This document shows positions 54,722 through 62,100 of a stretch of 64,000 nt of DNA, piece by piece. Origin of the DNA: a virus. The stretch covers positions 21,940 to 85,939 of IMG/VR virus record IMGVR_UViG_3300030061_004132, one strand, 5' to 3'. A model generated the notes under the pieces. The model searched no databases. It worked only from the letters and a program-made list of their open reading frames with translations, and was not told the DNA's origin. Made by a program: the position numbers and the translations under genes. Each line of letters opens with the position of its first letter. The first letter of the stretch is position 1.

Positions 54722-54795
54722 CGCCCCTTACTGGATTTGAACCAATGACACGCGGATTAACAGTCCGCTGCTCTAACCAACTGAGCTAAAGGGGC
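54722..54795 (-). tRNA. tRNA-Asn (GUU)
   Basis: 74 bases. Acceptor GCCCCTT with AAGGGGC, discriminator G, anticodon loop CTGTTAA reading GUU. CCA not encoded. The small ORF upstream ends at its first base. Confidence 0.92.
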
Positions 54796-54998
54796 TAAAC
54801 CTTGTAGTCCACTTCGGTGGACCCTCTCTTCTCTATTGGTTTATCCGACTGCGAGGAGCCTGTCAAATAATTTTTATGAAGCGGAGCATAAAGCGGAATA
54901 CGTTTGTCTTCGCTCCTCTTCTCTCGGGATGGACGGTAATAAACGCTCATACTATTAGTAATTAGAGTATAATTGCCTTTATCCCTTAAATACCGCAT
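54795..54998 (-). CDS. Possible small basic protein
   Basis: 67 residues from ATG 54996-54998, or 51 from a later ATG. No ribosome site for either. SVYYRPSREKRSEDKRIPLY then a charged tail. It overlaps the upstream gene and ends at tRNA-Asn, so it could be an open frame by chance. Confidence 0.35.
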   Translation of the reverse strand: MRYLRDKGNYTLITNSMSVYYRPSREKRSEDKRIPLYAPLHKNYLTGSSQSDKPIEKRGSTEVDYKV

Positions 54999-55180
54999 GG
55001 ATCAACCAATGCGACTAGTTTAATGTGTCTCAAAGAATCAATAATTTCCGCTTGGGTCGGATGTGCATGTCTCCAAGTTGCCACCGCATCATGCGCGTCG
55101 TATGCAACACAGTGAGCTAAAAACTCATACTCGCGTTCTCCGTCTGCCTCTTTAAAAGCATAAACCGCATATTCGGTCAT
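54986..55180 (-). CDS. Small protein of unknown function
   Basis: A 64-residue protein: MTEYAVYAFKEADGEREYEF, LAHCVAYDAHDAVATWRHAH, ending VALVDPCGI. An alpha-beta mini-domain. GGGAGG lies eight bases before the ATG, and it follows the 20-residue membrane peptide in one operon. Confidence 0.65.
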   Translation of the reverse strand: MTEYAVYAFKEADGEREYEFLAHCVAYDAHDAVATWRHAHPTQAEIIDSLRHIKLVALVDPCGI

Positions 55181-55182
55181 CG

Positions 55183-55245
55183 CTAGTCCTCCCGATACAG
55201 AGCGTACAAAAGAATGATAGTTCCGATTAACAAAATAAAAGTCAT
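55183..55245 (-). CDS. Membrane micro-protein (20 residues)
   Basis: ATG 55243-55245 after AGGAGAGA, stop TAG 55183-55185. MTFILLIGTIILLYALYRED is one hydrophobic helix with a charged end. It is the smallest coding call in the window; a strong ribosome site supports it. Confidence 0.6.
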   Translation of the reverse strand: MTFILLIGTIILLYALYRED

Positions 55246-55254
55246 CTCTCTCTC

Positions 55255-55905
55255 CTAATAAGGTTTACCTTTCTTTAACCACTTCTCTTGCACAAGGCAA
55301 GGCTTTGTTCTTCCCACTGGTAATACAAGATACCATTTTGAACCCTTATTGGGCGAAGAAATTGGTTTTGCGTTTACTCCTATGACGTAGCCGCCACTAA
55401 CCAGCGCGTTTCTGGTTCCCGGCATAAACTCTTTGCCCCGTTGCGTCATGGCGATGAGATCACCAACAGAAAACTTTGGTTCCGCGTGATGTTCATGCAG
55501 AACTTTCTTGGCAATCGCTGACTCACAAAGCCTGTCGTACAGTTCTTTACTGGGCACCCAATCCTCTTCTCTCAGTGCTACTTCCGCAATCGGCACCATA
55601 TTTTGTCGCTCATATGGTGAGAGACTGCTCTCATGAAGCGCCTCAATGTAGTAGCCAGACATGATGCGAACTTTCTCTTTCATCTCCGGAGTGTAAGACT
55701 CCTTCCATTTATTGTACCGTTCCTCTACGCTCAGTTTCTCTGTTTTTATCGCACGAAAGGCCTTCTTTTGGCCAGGACTTAGCTGTCCGCCTTCCTCAAG
55801 AACTTTCTTTAAGGCGGCGACATATTGCATGGCAGCAGAGGTAGCTGTTTTATTAGGGTTCTGGAGGTAGTCTTCCAGTTCTTCTAGGTCGTAGGCACCA
55901 CTCAT
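55255..55905 (-). CDS. Protein of unknown function with C-terminal SH3-like part
   Basis: A 216-residue protein: helical N-terminal half (AMQYVAALKKVLEEGGQLSP, FRAIKTEKLSVEERYNKWKE) and a C-terminal barrel-like half (FSVGDLIAMTQRGKEFMPGT, WYLVLPVGRTKPCLVQEKWL). The stop of the next gene abuts its start. Function unknown. Confidence 0.62.
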   Translation of the reverse strand: MSGAYDLEELEDYLQNPNKTATSAAMQYVAALKKVLEEGGQLSPGQKKAFRAIKTEKLSVEERYNKWKESYTPEMKEKVRIMSGYYIEALHESSLSPYERQNMVPIAEVALREEDWVPSKELYDRLCESAIAKKVLHEHHAEPKFSVGDLIAMTQRGKEFMPGTRNALVSGGYVIGVNAKPISSPNKGSKWYLVLPVGRTKPCLVQEKWLKKGKPY

Positions 55906-56112
55906 TTAATAACCCTCCCACAGTAATAGATCCTTTTCGTTGAATGTAACCTCATAGGGGGAAGCTCGCCACGATTCAGTAAAAGAATCTAAGCGCATGA
56001 CCCATTTAAGAGTGCAAAATTCTGCTCCTCCCACCCGCTTCTTAGCAAGAATGAGGCCAACATTATTATCATTCCCGAACTTAGACGTTACTAAATCGCC
56101 TACTTCAAGCAT
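55906..56112 (-). CDS. SH3/KOW-like small protein
   Basis: A 68-residue protein: MLEVGDLVTSKFGNDNNVGL, ILAKKRVGGAEFCTLKWVMR, similar in layout to the small protein at 16416 (VGDLV then GLI). It is arranged in tandem with two other barrel-like proteins. Confidence 0.62.
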   Translation of the reverse strand: MLEVGDLVTSKFGNDNNVGLILAKKRVGGAEFCTLKWVMRLDSFTESWRASPYEVTFNEKDLLLWEGY

Positions 56113-56116
56113 TGTT

Positions 56117-56389
56117 TTACCCCATAACAGAAAAGATTTCTACATTATTTAATTCTTTAACCATAATGGGCACCTTCTTTCCTGCCTTTTGAAAGAAAAT
56201 CTCAGCGGTTTCAGCCCACCGACCCGGCTGCATATCTCTAACAATATCAACCACTAGGCCGATGTCGCCTTTTTTTATTTGTGCATGCACGCTCCAACGC
56301 CGGTCAGGACGCACAGTGGCCACCTGTCCACTGGAGTGATGAAATACATCCACGTTAACGAAAATAGCTGTGCCAACTTCAATAGCCAT
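56117..56389 (-). CDS. Beta-barrel-like small protein
   Basis: Start ATG 56387-56389 because GGAGG lies six bases upstream and the promoter lies just before. 90 residues: MAIEVGTAIFVNVDVFHHSS, GDIGLVVDIVRDMQPGRWAE, IMVKELNNVEIFSVMG. SH3-like strand spacing. Function unknown. Confidence 0.62.
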   Translation of the reverse strand: MAIEVGTAIFVNVDVFHHSSGQVATVRPDRRWSVHAQIKKGDIGLVVDIVRDMQPGRWAETAEIFFQKAGKKVPIMVKELNNVEIFSVMG

Positions 56390-56405
56390 CAGTGCCTCCA
56401 CTGAC

Positions 56406-56434
56406 ATATTAACAAAACGATCAGCGTGCGTCAA
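56406..56434 (-). promoter_or_regulatory. Array promoter for gene ending 56389
   Basis: TTGACG 56429-56434, 17-base spacer, TAATAT 56406-56411, inside the end of the nucleotidyltransferase gene. It is the rightmost member of the small-gene array. Confidence 0.7.
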
Positions 56435-57335
56435 ACAAGTTTTCGTCTAAGGACATAATTTTATCCCTGGACTGGTTCATTAAACTAAACAATCTTTCGA
56501 GTTCTCCGTTTCTCCTGAGAACTTTAAAAGTAAGGTTCTCGTTGGAGAACACCCCAGATCTATCCAAACCAGATTTTCTCATCTTTTTAATTTTATTCTT
56601 TAATCTCTTGGCTGACTCAAGGGCATCCTCATAATCGCCGTCATCATATTTGGTTTGAATATTATCTATCTCTTGCATTTTGTCAAGAGACTTTTTGGTG
56701 ACACCCTCATAATCTATCTCCCCCTCCTCTCTCACAGGTTCGATGATCCATTTTTCGTTATGCAGGGAGTAAACGCCAGTGGATACATGCGGTTCACCCA
56801 CGTCCTCCAAGTATATTTCAACCTCATAGCCTTTTATAAGTATTTGTCGCTTGTTATTCCACGCGGAGCGGAGAGAGTTTAAAAACTTTCTGCCCATCTC
56901 CTCGCCCACTAACAAGTCTTTGTATTCTATGACTATGTGAAGATCAAAATCAGAATAAGAGGACCAGTTGTAGTTAGCTAAAGAGCCAGTTAAAACAACA
57001 TCTTTTGCCTCAATGTCAATATCCGTTTCTTTTAAAAAGTCATTCGCTATTTGCAATAAACGTTTTCGAATTTTGTCACTCATTTGAGAGCTATTAACCC
57101 ATATATCTGGATTAAGTGTGTCTTGTAGTTCTAGGCTAGAGATGTTTAAATTGTCGATCTCCTCCCTAATGCCCTCAAAGCGTAGTCTGTCTCTGCCAGC
57201 ACCTTTGGGTTTAACCGTATAAGGGGAGCCAATCTTGGGATTTTTATGGCCCCCCCTACCGGAAAGATCGTTTTTTCTACGCAGTTTTTTGTACCTTTTT
57301 TGAGCAGCACTCTTAAAGGGAGTCGGTTCTCTCAT
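56421..57335 (-). CDS. Nucleotidyltransferase-like protein
   Basis: A 304-residue protein. The N-terminal 55 residues are very basic (AQKRYKKLRRKNDLSGRGGH). Residues about 112-140 have VVLTGSLANYNWSSYSDFDL then HIVIEY, the GS...DxD signature of the NT/MNT fold, with a third acidic position in VEIYLED. The C-terminus is helical. Substrate (tRNA, protein or small molecule) unknown. The ATG overlaps the lipoprotein stop. Confidence 0.75.
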   Translation of the reverse strand: MREPTPFKSAAQKRYKKLRRKNDLSGRGGHKNPKIGSPYTVKPKGAGRDRLRFEGIREEIDNLNISSLELQDTLNPDIWVNSSQMSDKIRKRLLQIANDFLKETDIDIEAKDVVLTGSLANYNWSSYSDFDLHIVIEYKDLLVGEEMGRKFLNSLRSAWNNKRQILIKGYEVEIYLEDVGEPHVSTGVYSLHNEKWIIEPVREEGEIDYEGVTKKSLDKMQEIDNIQTKYDDGDYEDALESAKRLKNKIKKMRKSGLDRSGVFSNENLTFKVLRRNGELERLFSLMNQSRDKIMSLDENLFDAR

Positions 57336-58435
57336 TCGCTGTCCTCAATAATAATTTCATAAGTGTATATGGCACCGCCCGTCGCCGTGATCATTTTAGT
57401 GGCATCACGAGAAATGGAGAAATCAAACATCCCATCCCAAGCGATTCCATCGCCCCAAACTGTCCCCTGTGCGCCGTCAAAAGCTACAAAAGAGCCGGGC
57501 ATACTTAAATCTTCGTACACTAAAGCGAACACTGCGCCAGTGTCACCAACGGATGCTAAGTCATAAATGGCACCGTCTGCCATCGTGCTCCACAAAAGTT
57601 GACCCGCATTATTGACCGCGCCAATAGCGGTGTCGCCCTCCCATGCGATCACGGCAACGTTGCGTTTGGCATCGTGCGCGACCATATCACCTGCACCAAG
57701 CGCGACACGGCGATAACCATCGATGGCCACAGCATAAACGTCACCGTTTGCAAGATAGATAACGTCGCTGACTTCATTCACAGAAATCATAGGCTCATTA
57801 GTACACAAATCGCTGGGTACTTCCACGGAGACCACACCACCTGTATGGTCACGACGGGAAACCTGACAAACCTCGGCAGCCTCAACAGTCACAAAACCAT
57901 CGGCTGTGACCTTAGCTGCAACCAGACCGGGCACGATATAATGCTGGTCGCCGTATGTTGGGGACCAAAAGCCAATATCATCGTCGCAAAGGAACATAAC
58001 GCGGCCTTGCTCGTCATAGTCCACGGGAACATCTGGGCACGACTGGTTTGAAAAGTCTGCGCCTGCCAAGTAGCCGCCGGGGTTATACTCACAAGAGTTT
58101 CCGCCAGACATGCCTAACATGCCCGTGCTTCCATCATGCGAAAGGGCGAGTCCGTTAATACTGTACCAGCCTAAAGCTGTTTGAACCGTTGATAAAGTAG
58201 GGACCGGGTCGGGTTCCTCAATTTCCACTTCGGGTCGTTCGGGTCTTTCAAAATTAACATCACCGGGTAAAAATACATTTGGCTCCTCAGCCTCTGCAAG
58301 TTCCGGTTCATTCTCTAAAATTACCGTCTCTTGGTACACCTCTGTTGAATCACCCAAGAAAGTGAGTTCATTAAACTGTTGAGTTTCTGGTGTTGTCGCA
58401 CATCCAGCAAGCAATAAAGATAAAAATAACCGCAT
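57332..58435 (-). CDS. Lipoprotein with repeated WD/propeller-like strands
   Basis: A 367-residue protein. MRLFLSLLLAGC gives a lipobox with C12, followed by an acidic linker (EPELAEAEEPNVFLPGDVNF). The body has repeated short blades (GWYSINGLALSHDGSTGMLG, VIYLANGDVYAVAIDGYRRV, NVAVIAWEGDTAIGAVNNAG), like a beta propeller. Probably anchored in the outer membrane of the infected cell, with a possible superinfection or surface role. Confidence 0.65.
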   Translation of the reverse strand: MRLFLSLLLAGCATTPETQQFNELTFLGDSTEVYQETVILENEPELAEAEEPNVFLPGDVNFERPERPEVEIEEPDPVPTLSTVQTALGWYSINGLALSHDGSTGMLGMSGGNSCEYNPGGYLAGADFSNQSCPDVPVDYDEQGRVMFLCDDDIGFWSPTYGDQHYIVPGLVAAKVTADGFVTVEAAEVCQVSRRDHTGGVVSVEVPSDLCTNEPMISVNEVSDVIYLANGDVYAVAIDGYRRVALGAGDMVAHDAKRNVAVIAWEGDTAIGAVNNAGQLLWSTMADGAIYDLASVGDTGAVFALVYEDLSMPGSFVAFDGAQGTVWGDGIAWDGMFDFSISRDATKMITATGGAIYTYEIIIEDSE

Positions 58436-58452
58436 TTATCTGTCCTCCATGT

Positions 58453-58462
58453 TATTAAATAG
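58453..58462 (-). promoter_or_regulatory. Late-promoter-like motif CTATTTAATA
   Basis: Minus-strand CTATTTAATA 18 bases before the lipoprotein ATG, identical to the sites at 14950 and 18356. Confidence 0.4.
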
Positions 58463-58463
58463 T

Positions 58464-58805
58464 CTAAAATTCTTCTTGTCGTCCATCAGACCAAGTAATA
58501 ATTGTTTTGTTATCTGGATGAGGGTTTATATGCACCTTTTTAAAATCAGTAAGACTTTCAAAAATTGAAATCGAACCTCTTGGGACAGGCGTCAACCAGT
58601 GTAGTACAACCTGGCCTGTCGCATACTGGACCCCTTCGATCACCACACCTGTGCCAGAAACTCCGCTTTCGTCTGCTTGTCGGCAAATAGTGAAAGTTTC
58701 AATCCCTCGCGGTGCGAATTTTGTTGGTGGCTTTGGTTTTAATACCTCAGCATTTGTGGGAATTTTTTCAGGTAAATCATCACCAATTTCAATTTCGTCT
58801 TCCAT
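58464..58805 (-). CDS. Protein of unknown function
   Basis: A 113-residue protein with acidic N-terminus (MEDEIEIGDDLPEKIPTNAE) and a beta-rich body (VSGTGVVIEGVQYATGQVVL). AGGAG precedes the ATG. No family recognised. Confidence 0.6.
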   Translation of the reverse strand: MEDEIEIGDDLPEKIPTNAEVLKPKPPTKFAPRGIETFTICRQADESGVSGTGVVIEGVQYATGQVVLHWLTPVPRGSISIFESLTDFKKVHINPHPDNKTIITWSDGRQEEF

Positions 58806-58822
58806 TTGTAACTCCTAGTGGC

Positions 58823-59041
58823 CTATGCCTCGCCCACGGGCTTTATGTTTTTCAACCAATCATCTTGAAATTCCGACTCCATGAGTTCCACAAGAATATC
58901 ACCTACAGAAACCTTGGACGCCTTCCCGTCTTCCAAGTAACACCAGAGTGTTTCATTTTCTTCTTTTAGCGCTAACACTTCTTCTGTTAACACTCTAATG
59001 GTTTTTTTTAGATCATCAATTTTTTGTTTGCTATCGTCCAT
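58823..59041 (-). CDS. Coiled-coil protein
   Basis: A 72-residue protein: MDDSKQKIDDLKKTIRVLTE, EEVLALKEENETLW is a coiled coil, then VSVGDILVELMESEFQDDWL. Own promoter and GGAGG. Function unknown. Confidence 0.62.
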   Translation of the reverse strand: MDDSKQKIDDLKKTIRVLTEEVLALKEENETLWCYLEDGKASKVSVGDILVELMESEFQDDWLKNIKPVGEA

Positions 59042-59056
59042 TCCATCGCCTCCAAC

Positions 59057-59085
59057 AGTATAACACTATAACTAATTAGCGTCAA
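59057..59085 (-). promoter_or_regulatory. Sigma70-type promoter overlapping a stop codon
   Basis: TTGACG 59080-59085, 17-base spacer, TATACT 59057-59062. The TGA of the protease gene is inside the -35. Confidence 0.7.
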
Positions 59086-59756
59086 CTACCCAATAAAGCA
59101 TTATCTAAAACATTATAATCTAGCTTGGCTACCGGTACGACCATGACAACGTCTTCTATGATTGTTGGGTTGCCCATATAGTCAGCGCCGACATCTATCG
59201 CAGAAACGACACCAATTATTTTGCCTCTCTTATTAAAAACAGCAGACCCCGACGCGCCGCTCCAAGCGTATGAATTTATTATTAAATCACCACCTCTTGT
59301 ATAGCCAGCAACTTTCCCAGTAAGAGTCATCATTGTTTTATCGTTGGGAAAACCTGAATAATAACATTCCTCTCCCACGACAACTTTTTTATTGGATAAA
59401 GAATATTTTGTCGGCTTCCAATCAGTCAGAGTTGGTACAGACAAAACTGCCAAATCGGAATTAGTATCCAGATAAACAATATCTGCCATCAAAAGAACCT
59501 TGTCTTTGGACACAAATACACTGTCGGCACCCTCCACCACATGCGCGGCTGTAAGGATAACCGGCTTTCCTTTGTAAATAAAATAGAACCCACTACCCTT
59601 ATATCTTTGATCACCCACATAAGCTGATATTCTTATGGTTGAATCGCGGCTACCCTGTTCGCTGCCTCGAACATAAAATGGAGCCTCTATCTCACCCAAA
59701 TTATTATAATTTATACACCCAGAACACACTGCCAAAAGCATCATTAACGCTATCAT
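59082..59756 (-). CDS. Trypsin-like serine protease lipoprotein
   Basis: A 224-residue protein. MIALMMLLAVCSGC carries a lipobox with C14. Catalytic triad: H72 (LTAAHVVEG), D101 (TNSDLAVL), S171 (WSGASGSAVF). It is a single DegP/S1-type protease domain without PDZ. Membrane-anchored and probably periplasmic. It may process host envelope or phage proteins, or block other phages. Confidence 0.82.
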   Translation of the reverse strand: MIALMMLLAVCSGCINYNNLGEIEAPFYVRGSEQGSRDSTIRISAYVGDQRYKGSGFYFIYKGKPVILTAAHVVEGADSVFVSKDKVLLMADIVYLDTNSDLAVLSVPTLTDWKPTKYSLSNKKVVVGEECYYSGFPNDKTMMTLTGKVAGYTRGGDLIINSYAWSGASGSAVFNKRGKIIGVVSAIDVGADYMGNPTIIEDVVMVVPVAKLDYNVLDNALLGS

Positions 59757-59771
59757 AAAAGAACCCCCCCT

Positions 59772-59781
59772 TAATAAATAG
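59772..59781 (-). promoter_or_regulatory. Late-promoter-like motif CTATTTATTA inside a hairpin
   Basis: Minus-strand CTATTTATTA 16 bases before the protease ATG. It is flanked by GAACCCC/GGGGTTC arms (59781-59787, 59761-59767) followed by TTTT, so the same bases may also terminate the upstream transcript. Confidence 0.35.
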
Positions 59782-59801
59782 GGGTTCTAAGTCTTTTATC
59801 G

Positions 59802-61055
59802 TCAATACCAAATAATTTTATCAAATTGTTTAATGGCTGAGAAGAATTCATCTAACATGTTTTTAGCTTCCTCGTCGTAGTCACCATTTCTTGATAGAAT
59901 CATTTTATCGTTTCCAAACTTGCTCACACCCTTCAAATCTAAAAACTTTTTATTATAAGGGACATGCCCAACTGGAAAGAGACTGGTGTCCTTGCTACTG
60001 GCTCCGGGCATGAGGATAACATCCCAACCCATGCCATCCGCTGGGTTGACTAGCATGGGATATTCGCCGTAATCAAAGGGTAAAATGTACGGAGTATCTC
60101 CGCCAAACATTTTTGTAGAACCTTTGGGACCATCTATAGATATTGTTTGTTTTGGATCCATTAAAACCATATCAACCAAATCTTTTTTTGTCGGAACAAT
60201 AATCTTTTTATTAACTGCCTCGTCAATCTTAGACAGTATATAGGGGGCTGGCGGCGTTCTTGGTTTTTCCCGCTTGAAGTGCCTCTCTATATCTACCCCA
60301 GTTTTTTCCTGTGCTTTGTTCAGCATGTGTGTGTGGGTGCTTAGCCCTTGGAAATCTTTAACAAAAGCTAGAAACCTTTTATCTTTATTTGTTTCCAAAA
60401 ACTTTGATATTACCTCTGATAACCTTGCAATCGCCTGTTCATATGCCTGGCCATCAAACGGCACTATTAATTTAGTGTCAAAACCATACTTCGCCCAATC
60501 CCTCGTAAACAAGCCAGACCTCTGCGCGTCATCCCTAAACAAACCTGGGTTGTCGTACTGTGGGAAATCGCCCCACTTGTCCTGTGGAACTATGCCTAAC
60601 GGCTCACTTATTGTAACAAAATACACAGGGTCTATTTCCCCGGCCTTTACCATATTTATAATTTGGTTGTATGACTTGTATATACCTCTTGTTGCACAAG
60701 CCCAAGGTTTTGTTTTAGCACATGGCACAAAAATAACTGTGCCATACTCCTCAGGCACTTGGAACGATGCAATGGAGTCGTGCCATTTTTTAATCTTAGG
60801 GTGACTAAATAACTTTAGTGTTTCTCCCGGCGTATACGCTGTTAGTTCCGGTTCGAGTTGCGGGTTACTGTCTTGACTCCTCTGCACTAGGATGTCCCTA
60901 AGTTGTCCCCACTCCTGTTCGGTGGCGTAGCTGTACCTTGATTGCTTTCCTGTCCGCAAAACCTTGGGTGTGCCGAGCTGATTTTTCTCCGCGTCGGACA
61001 ACTTACTTATATCTTCATTTATAAAACTGCGCCAGTTTTCAAACAAAAGTTTCAT
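59802..61055 (-). CDS. Leader-bearing two-domain virion protein
   Basis: Start ATG 61053-61055 overlaps the upstream stop (TAATG) and gives the leader MKLLFENWRSFINEDI, 417 residues. Domain 1 (about 95-255) has VIFVPCAKTKPWACATRGIY and FVTISEPLGIVPQDKWGDFP, resembling the DUF5591/ArcS-like fold of tRNA-modifying proteins. Domain 2 (about 300-417) has GGDTPYILPFDYGEYPML, GWDVILMPGAS and FGNDKMIL, resembling a phage module sometimes labelled pyrophosphatase-like. Both are tentative. Confidence 0.65.
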   Translation of the reverse strand: MKLLFENWRSFINEDISKLSDAEKNQLGTPKVLRTGKQSRYSYATEQEWGQLRDILVQRSQDSNPQLEPELTAYTPGETLKLFSHPKIKKWHDSIASFQVPEEYGTVIFVPCAKTKPWACATRGIYKSYNQIINMVKAGEIDPVYFVTISEPLGIVPQDKWGDFPQYDNPGLFRDDAQRSGLFTRDWAKYGFDTKLIVPFDGQAYEQAIARLSEVISKFLETNKDKRFLAFVKDFQGLSTHTHMLNKAQEKTGVDIERHFKREKPRTPPAPYILSKIDEAVNKKIIVPTKKDLVDMVLMDPKQTISIDGPKGSTKMFGGDTPYILPFDYGEYPMLVNPADGMGWDVILMPGASSKDTSLFPVGHVPYNKKFLDLKGVSKFGNDKMILSRNGDYDEEAKNMLDEFFSAIKQFDKIIWY

Positions 61056-61246
61056 TACAACTCTTCCCAAACTTCCATTATTGCTCGCTTCTTAGAATAA
61101 CCTTTTTTAACAAGCTCGACAACCTGCCGAGCAGCGTTGTTACCTCAAGTGGGGCGTAGACCCTCTTTATAAAAAATATCATAGACCTCTTCATAAAGAT
61201 CACTCTCGTTTAAAAAAGTCTGCCAGCTTTGCATTAAGTCTTTCAT
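61055..61246 (-). pseudogene. Leader-bearing gene interrupted by an in-frame UGA
   Basis: ATG 61244-61246 reads MKDLMQSWQTFLNESDLYEE and VYDIFYKEGLRPT, then TGA at 61145-61147 (codon 34). The same frame continues GNNAARQVVELVKKGYSKKR and AIMEVWEEL to TAA at 61055-61057, which overlaps the next ATG as TAATG. The preserved frame and coupling suggest a recent nonsense mutation or UGA read-through rather than an old relic. Confidence 0.6.
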
Positions 61247-61254
61247 ATTAATAA

Positions 61255-62091
61255 TTAGGCTTGGTTTCGTAAAGCGGCCATTCTTTTATGTCTCCGAACG
61301 CCCTTTTCTTTTCTTGACTTACGCCTTCGTCGTCTGTGTTTCTTTATCGCTTCTCCCGAAAAAAACTTGGTAATATCCCTCTCCTTATCTTTTTCGAATA
61401 GACCTAACATTCCAATAAGAACCCCCATTAGCATATATACATCAGCGATAGCAGAGTGCCACTGGTCGTTCTTAACGCCGAATGCTAGGGCTAGGTGGCC
61501 CAGTCTTATTGATAAGTCCCTCTTGCCCGCTAAAACATCAGCCAAATTTATATAGTATTCTTCACCAGACTCTGCGCCTGCTTTAATGAGAGGCTTTAAG
61601 AACAATTTGGCTACAGTATATGTATCTAAAACATCGCGTTTGCTCATTTTCATGCCGTACTTTGCCGCTCTAACAGAGACATATTTCATATCAAAAGAAG
61701 CGTTGTGCGCGATAAGTAAAGAGTTTTCATATTTGCCTATAAAGTCAAGAAAACCTTTTATAAGTTCATCCTCATTTATGTACTGGAATGATCCGGGGGA
61801 CTCGCCATAGCGGGTCATGCTCATAATATCCGAATATGACATGCCTCTCCCTTGAAACGGGTAGCACATTCTAAGTCTGGTCATTGACAGCAGTCTTGAC
61901 TTTTCTCTGTATGAGTCAACTACTATCGGGTGCTTCGGGTTACTCATGTCAACAACTATCGCACCGATCTCTGTTAGCTGATGTTTATGGGAATTGAACC
62001 CTAGAGTTTCCGTATCAAAAAAGATCCAAAACTTTTGTTTTTTTTCTTCGATACTCCGTAAAAATAGTTCTGTTGTAGCTTTAAAAAGCAA
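61255..62091 (-). CDS. DEDDh 3'-5' exonuclease with arginine-rich tail
   Basis: A 278-residue protein. ExoI D26-T-E28 in IFFDTETLGF, ExoII AHNASFDMKY, ExoIII HSAIADVYML with H and D, the DnaQ/RNase T fold. The last 40 residues are extremely basic (KKHRRRRRKSRKEKGVRRHK), unusual for the family and suggesting DNA or RNA tethering. There is no polymerase domain. It may proofread, trim RNA or degrade host nucleic acid. Confidence 0.85.
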   Translation of the reverse strand: MLFKATTELFLRSIEEKKQKFWIFFDTETLGFNSHKHQLTEIGAIVVDMSNPKHPIVVDSYREKSRLLSMTRLRMCYPFQGRGMSYSDIMSMTRYGESPGSFQYINEDELIKGFLDFIGKYENSLLIAHNASFDMKYVSVRAAKYGMKMSKRDVLDTYTVAKLFLKPLIKAGAESGEEYYINLADVLAGKRDLSIRLGHLALAFGVKNDQWHSAIADVYMLMGVLIGMLGLFEKDKERDITKFFSGEAIKKHRRRRRKSRKEKGVRRHKRMAALRNQA

Positions 62092-62100
62092 ATTTCCCCC

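Noticed and set aside
37900-56400. CRISPR array made of the repeated promoter segments
   Set aside because: The repeats are promoter and leader blocks separated by coding genes of varied length, not equal repeats with short spacers.
61145-61147. UGA as a sense codon throughout the phage
   Set aside because: Many genes here end in TGA at coupled ATGA junctions or at promoters, and no tRNA with a UCA anticodon is present, so global recoding does not fit.
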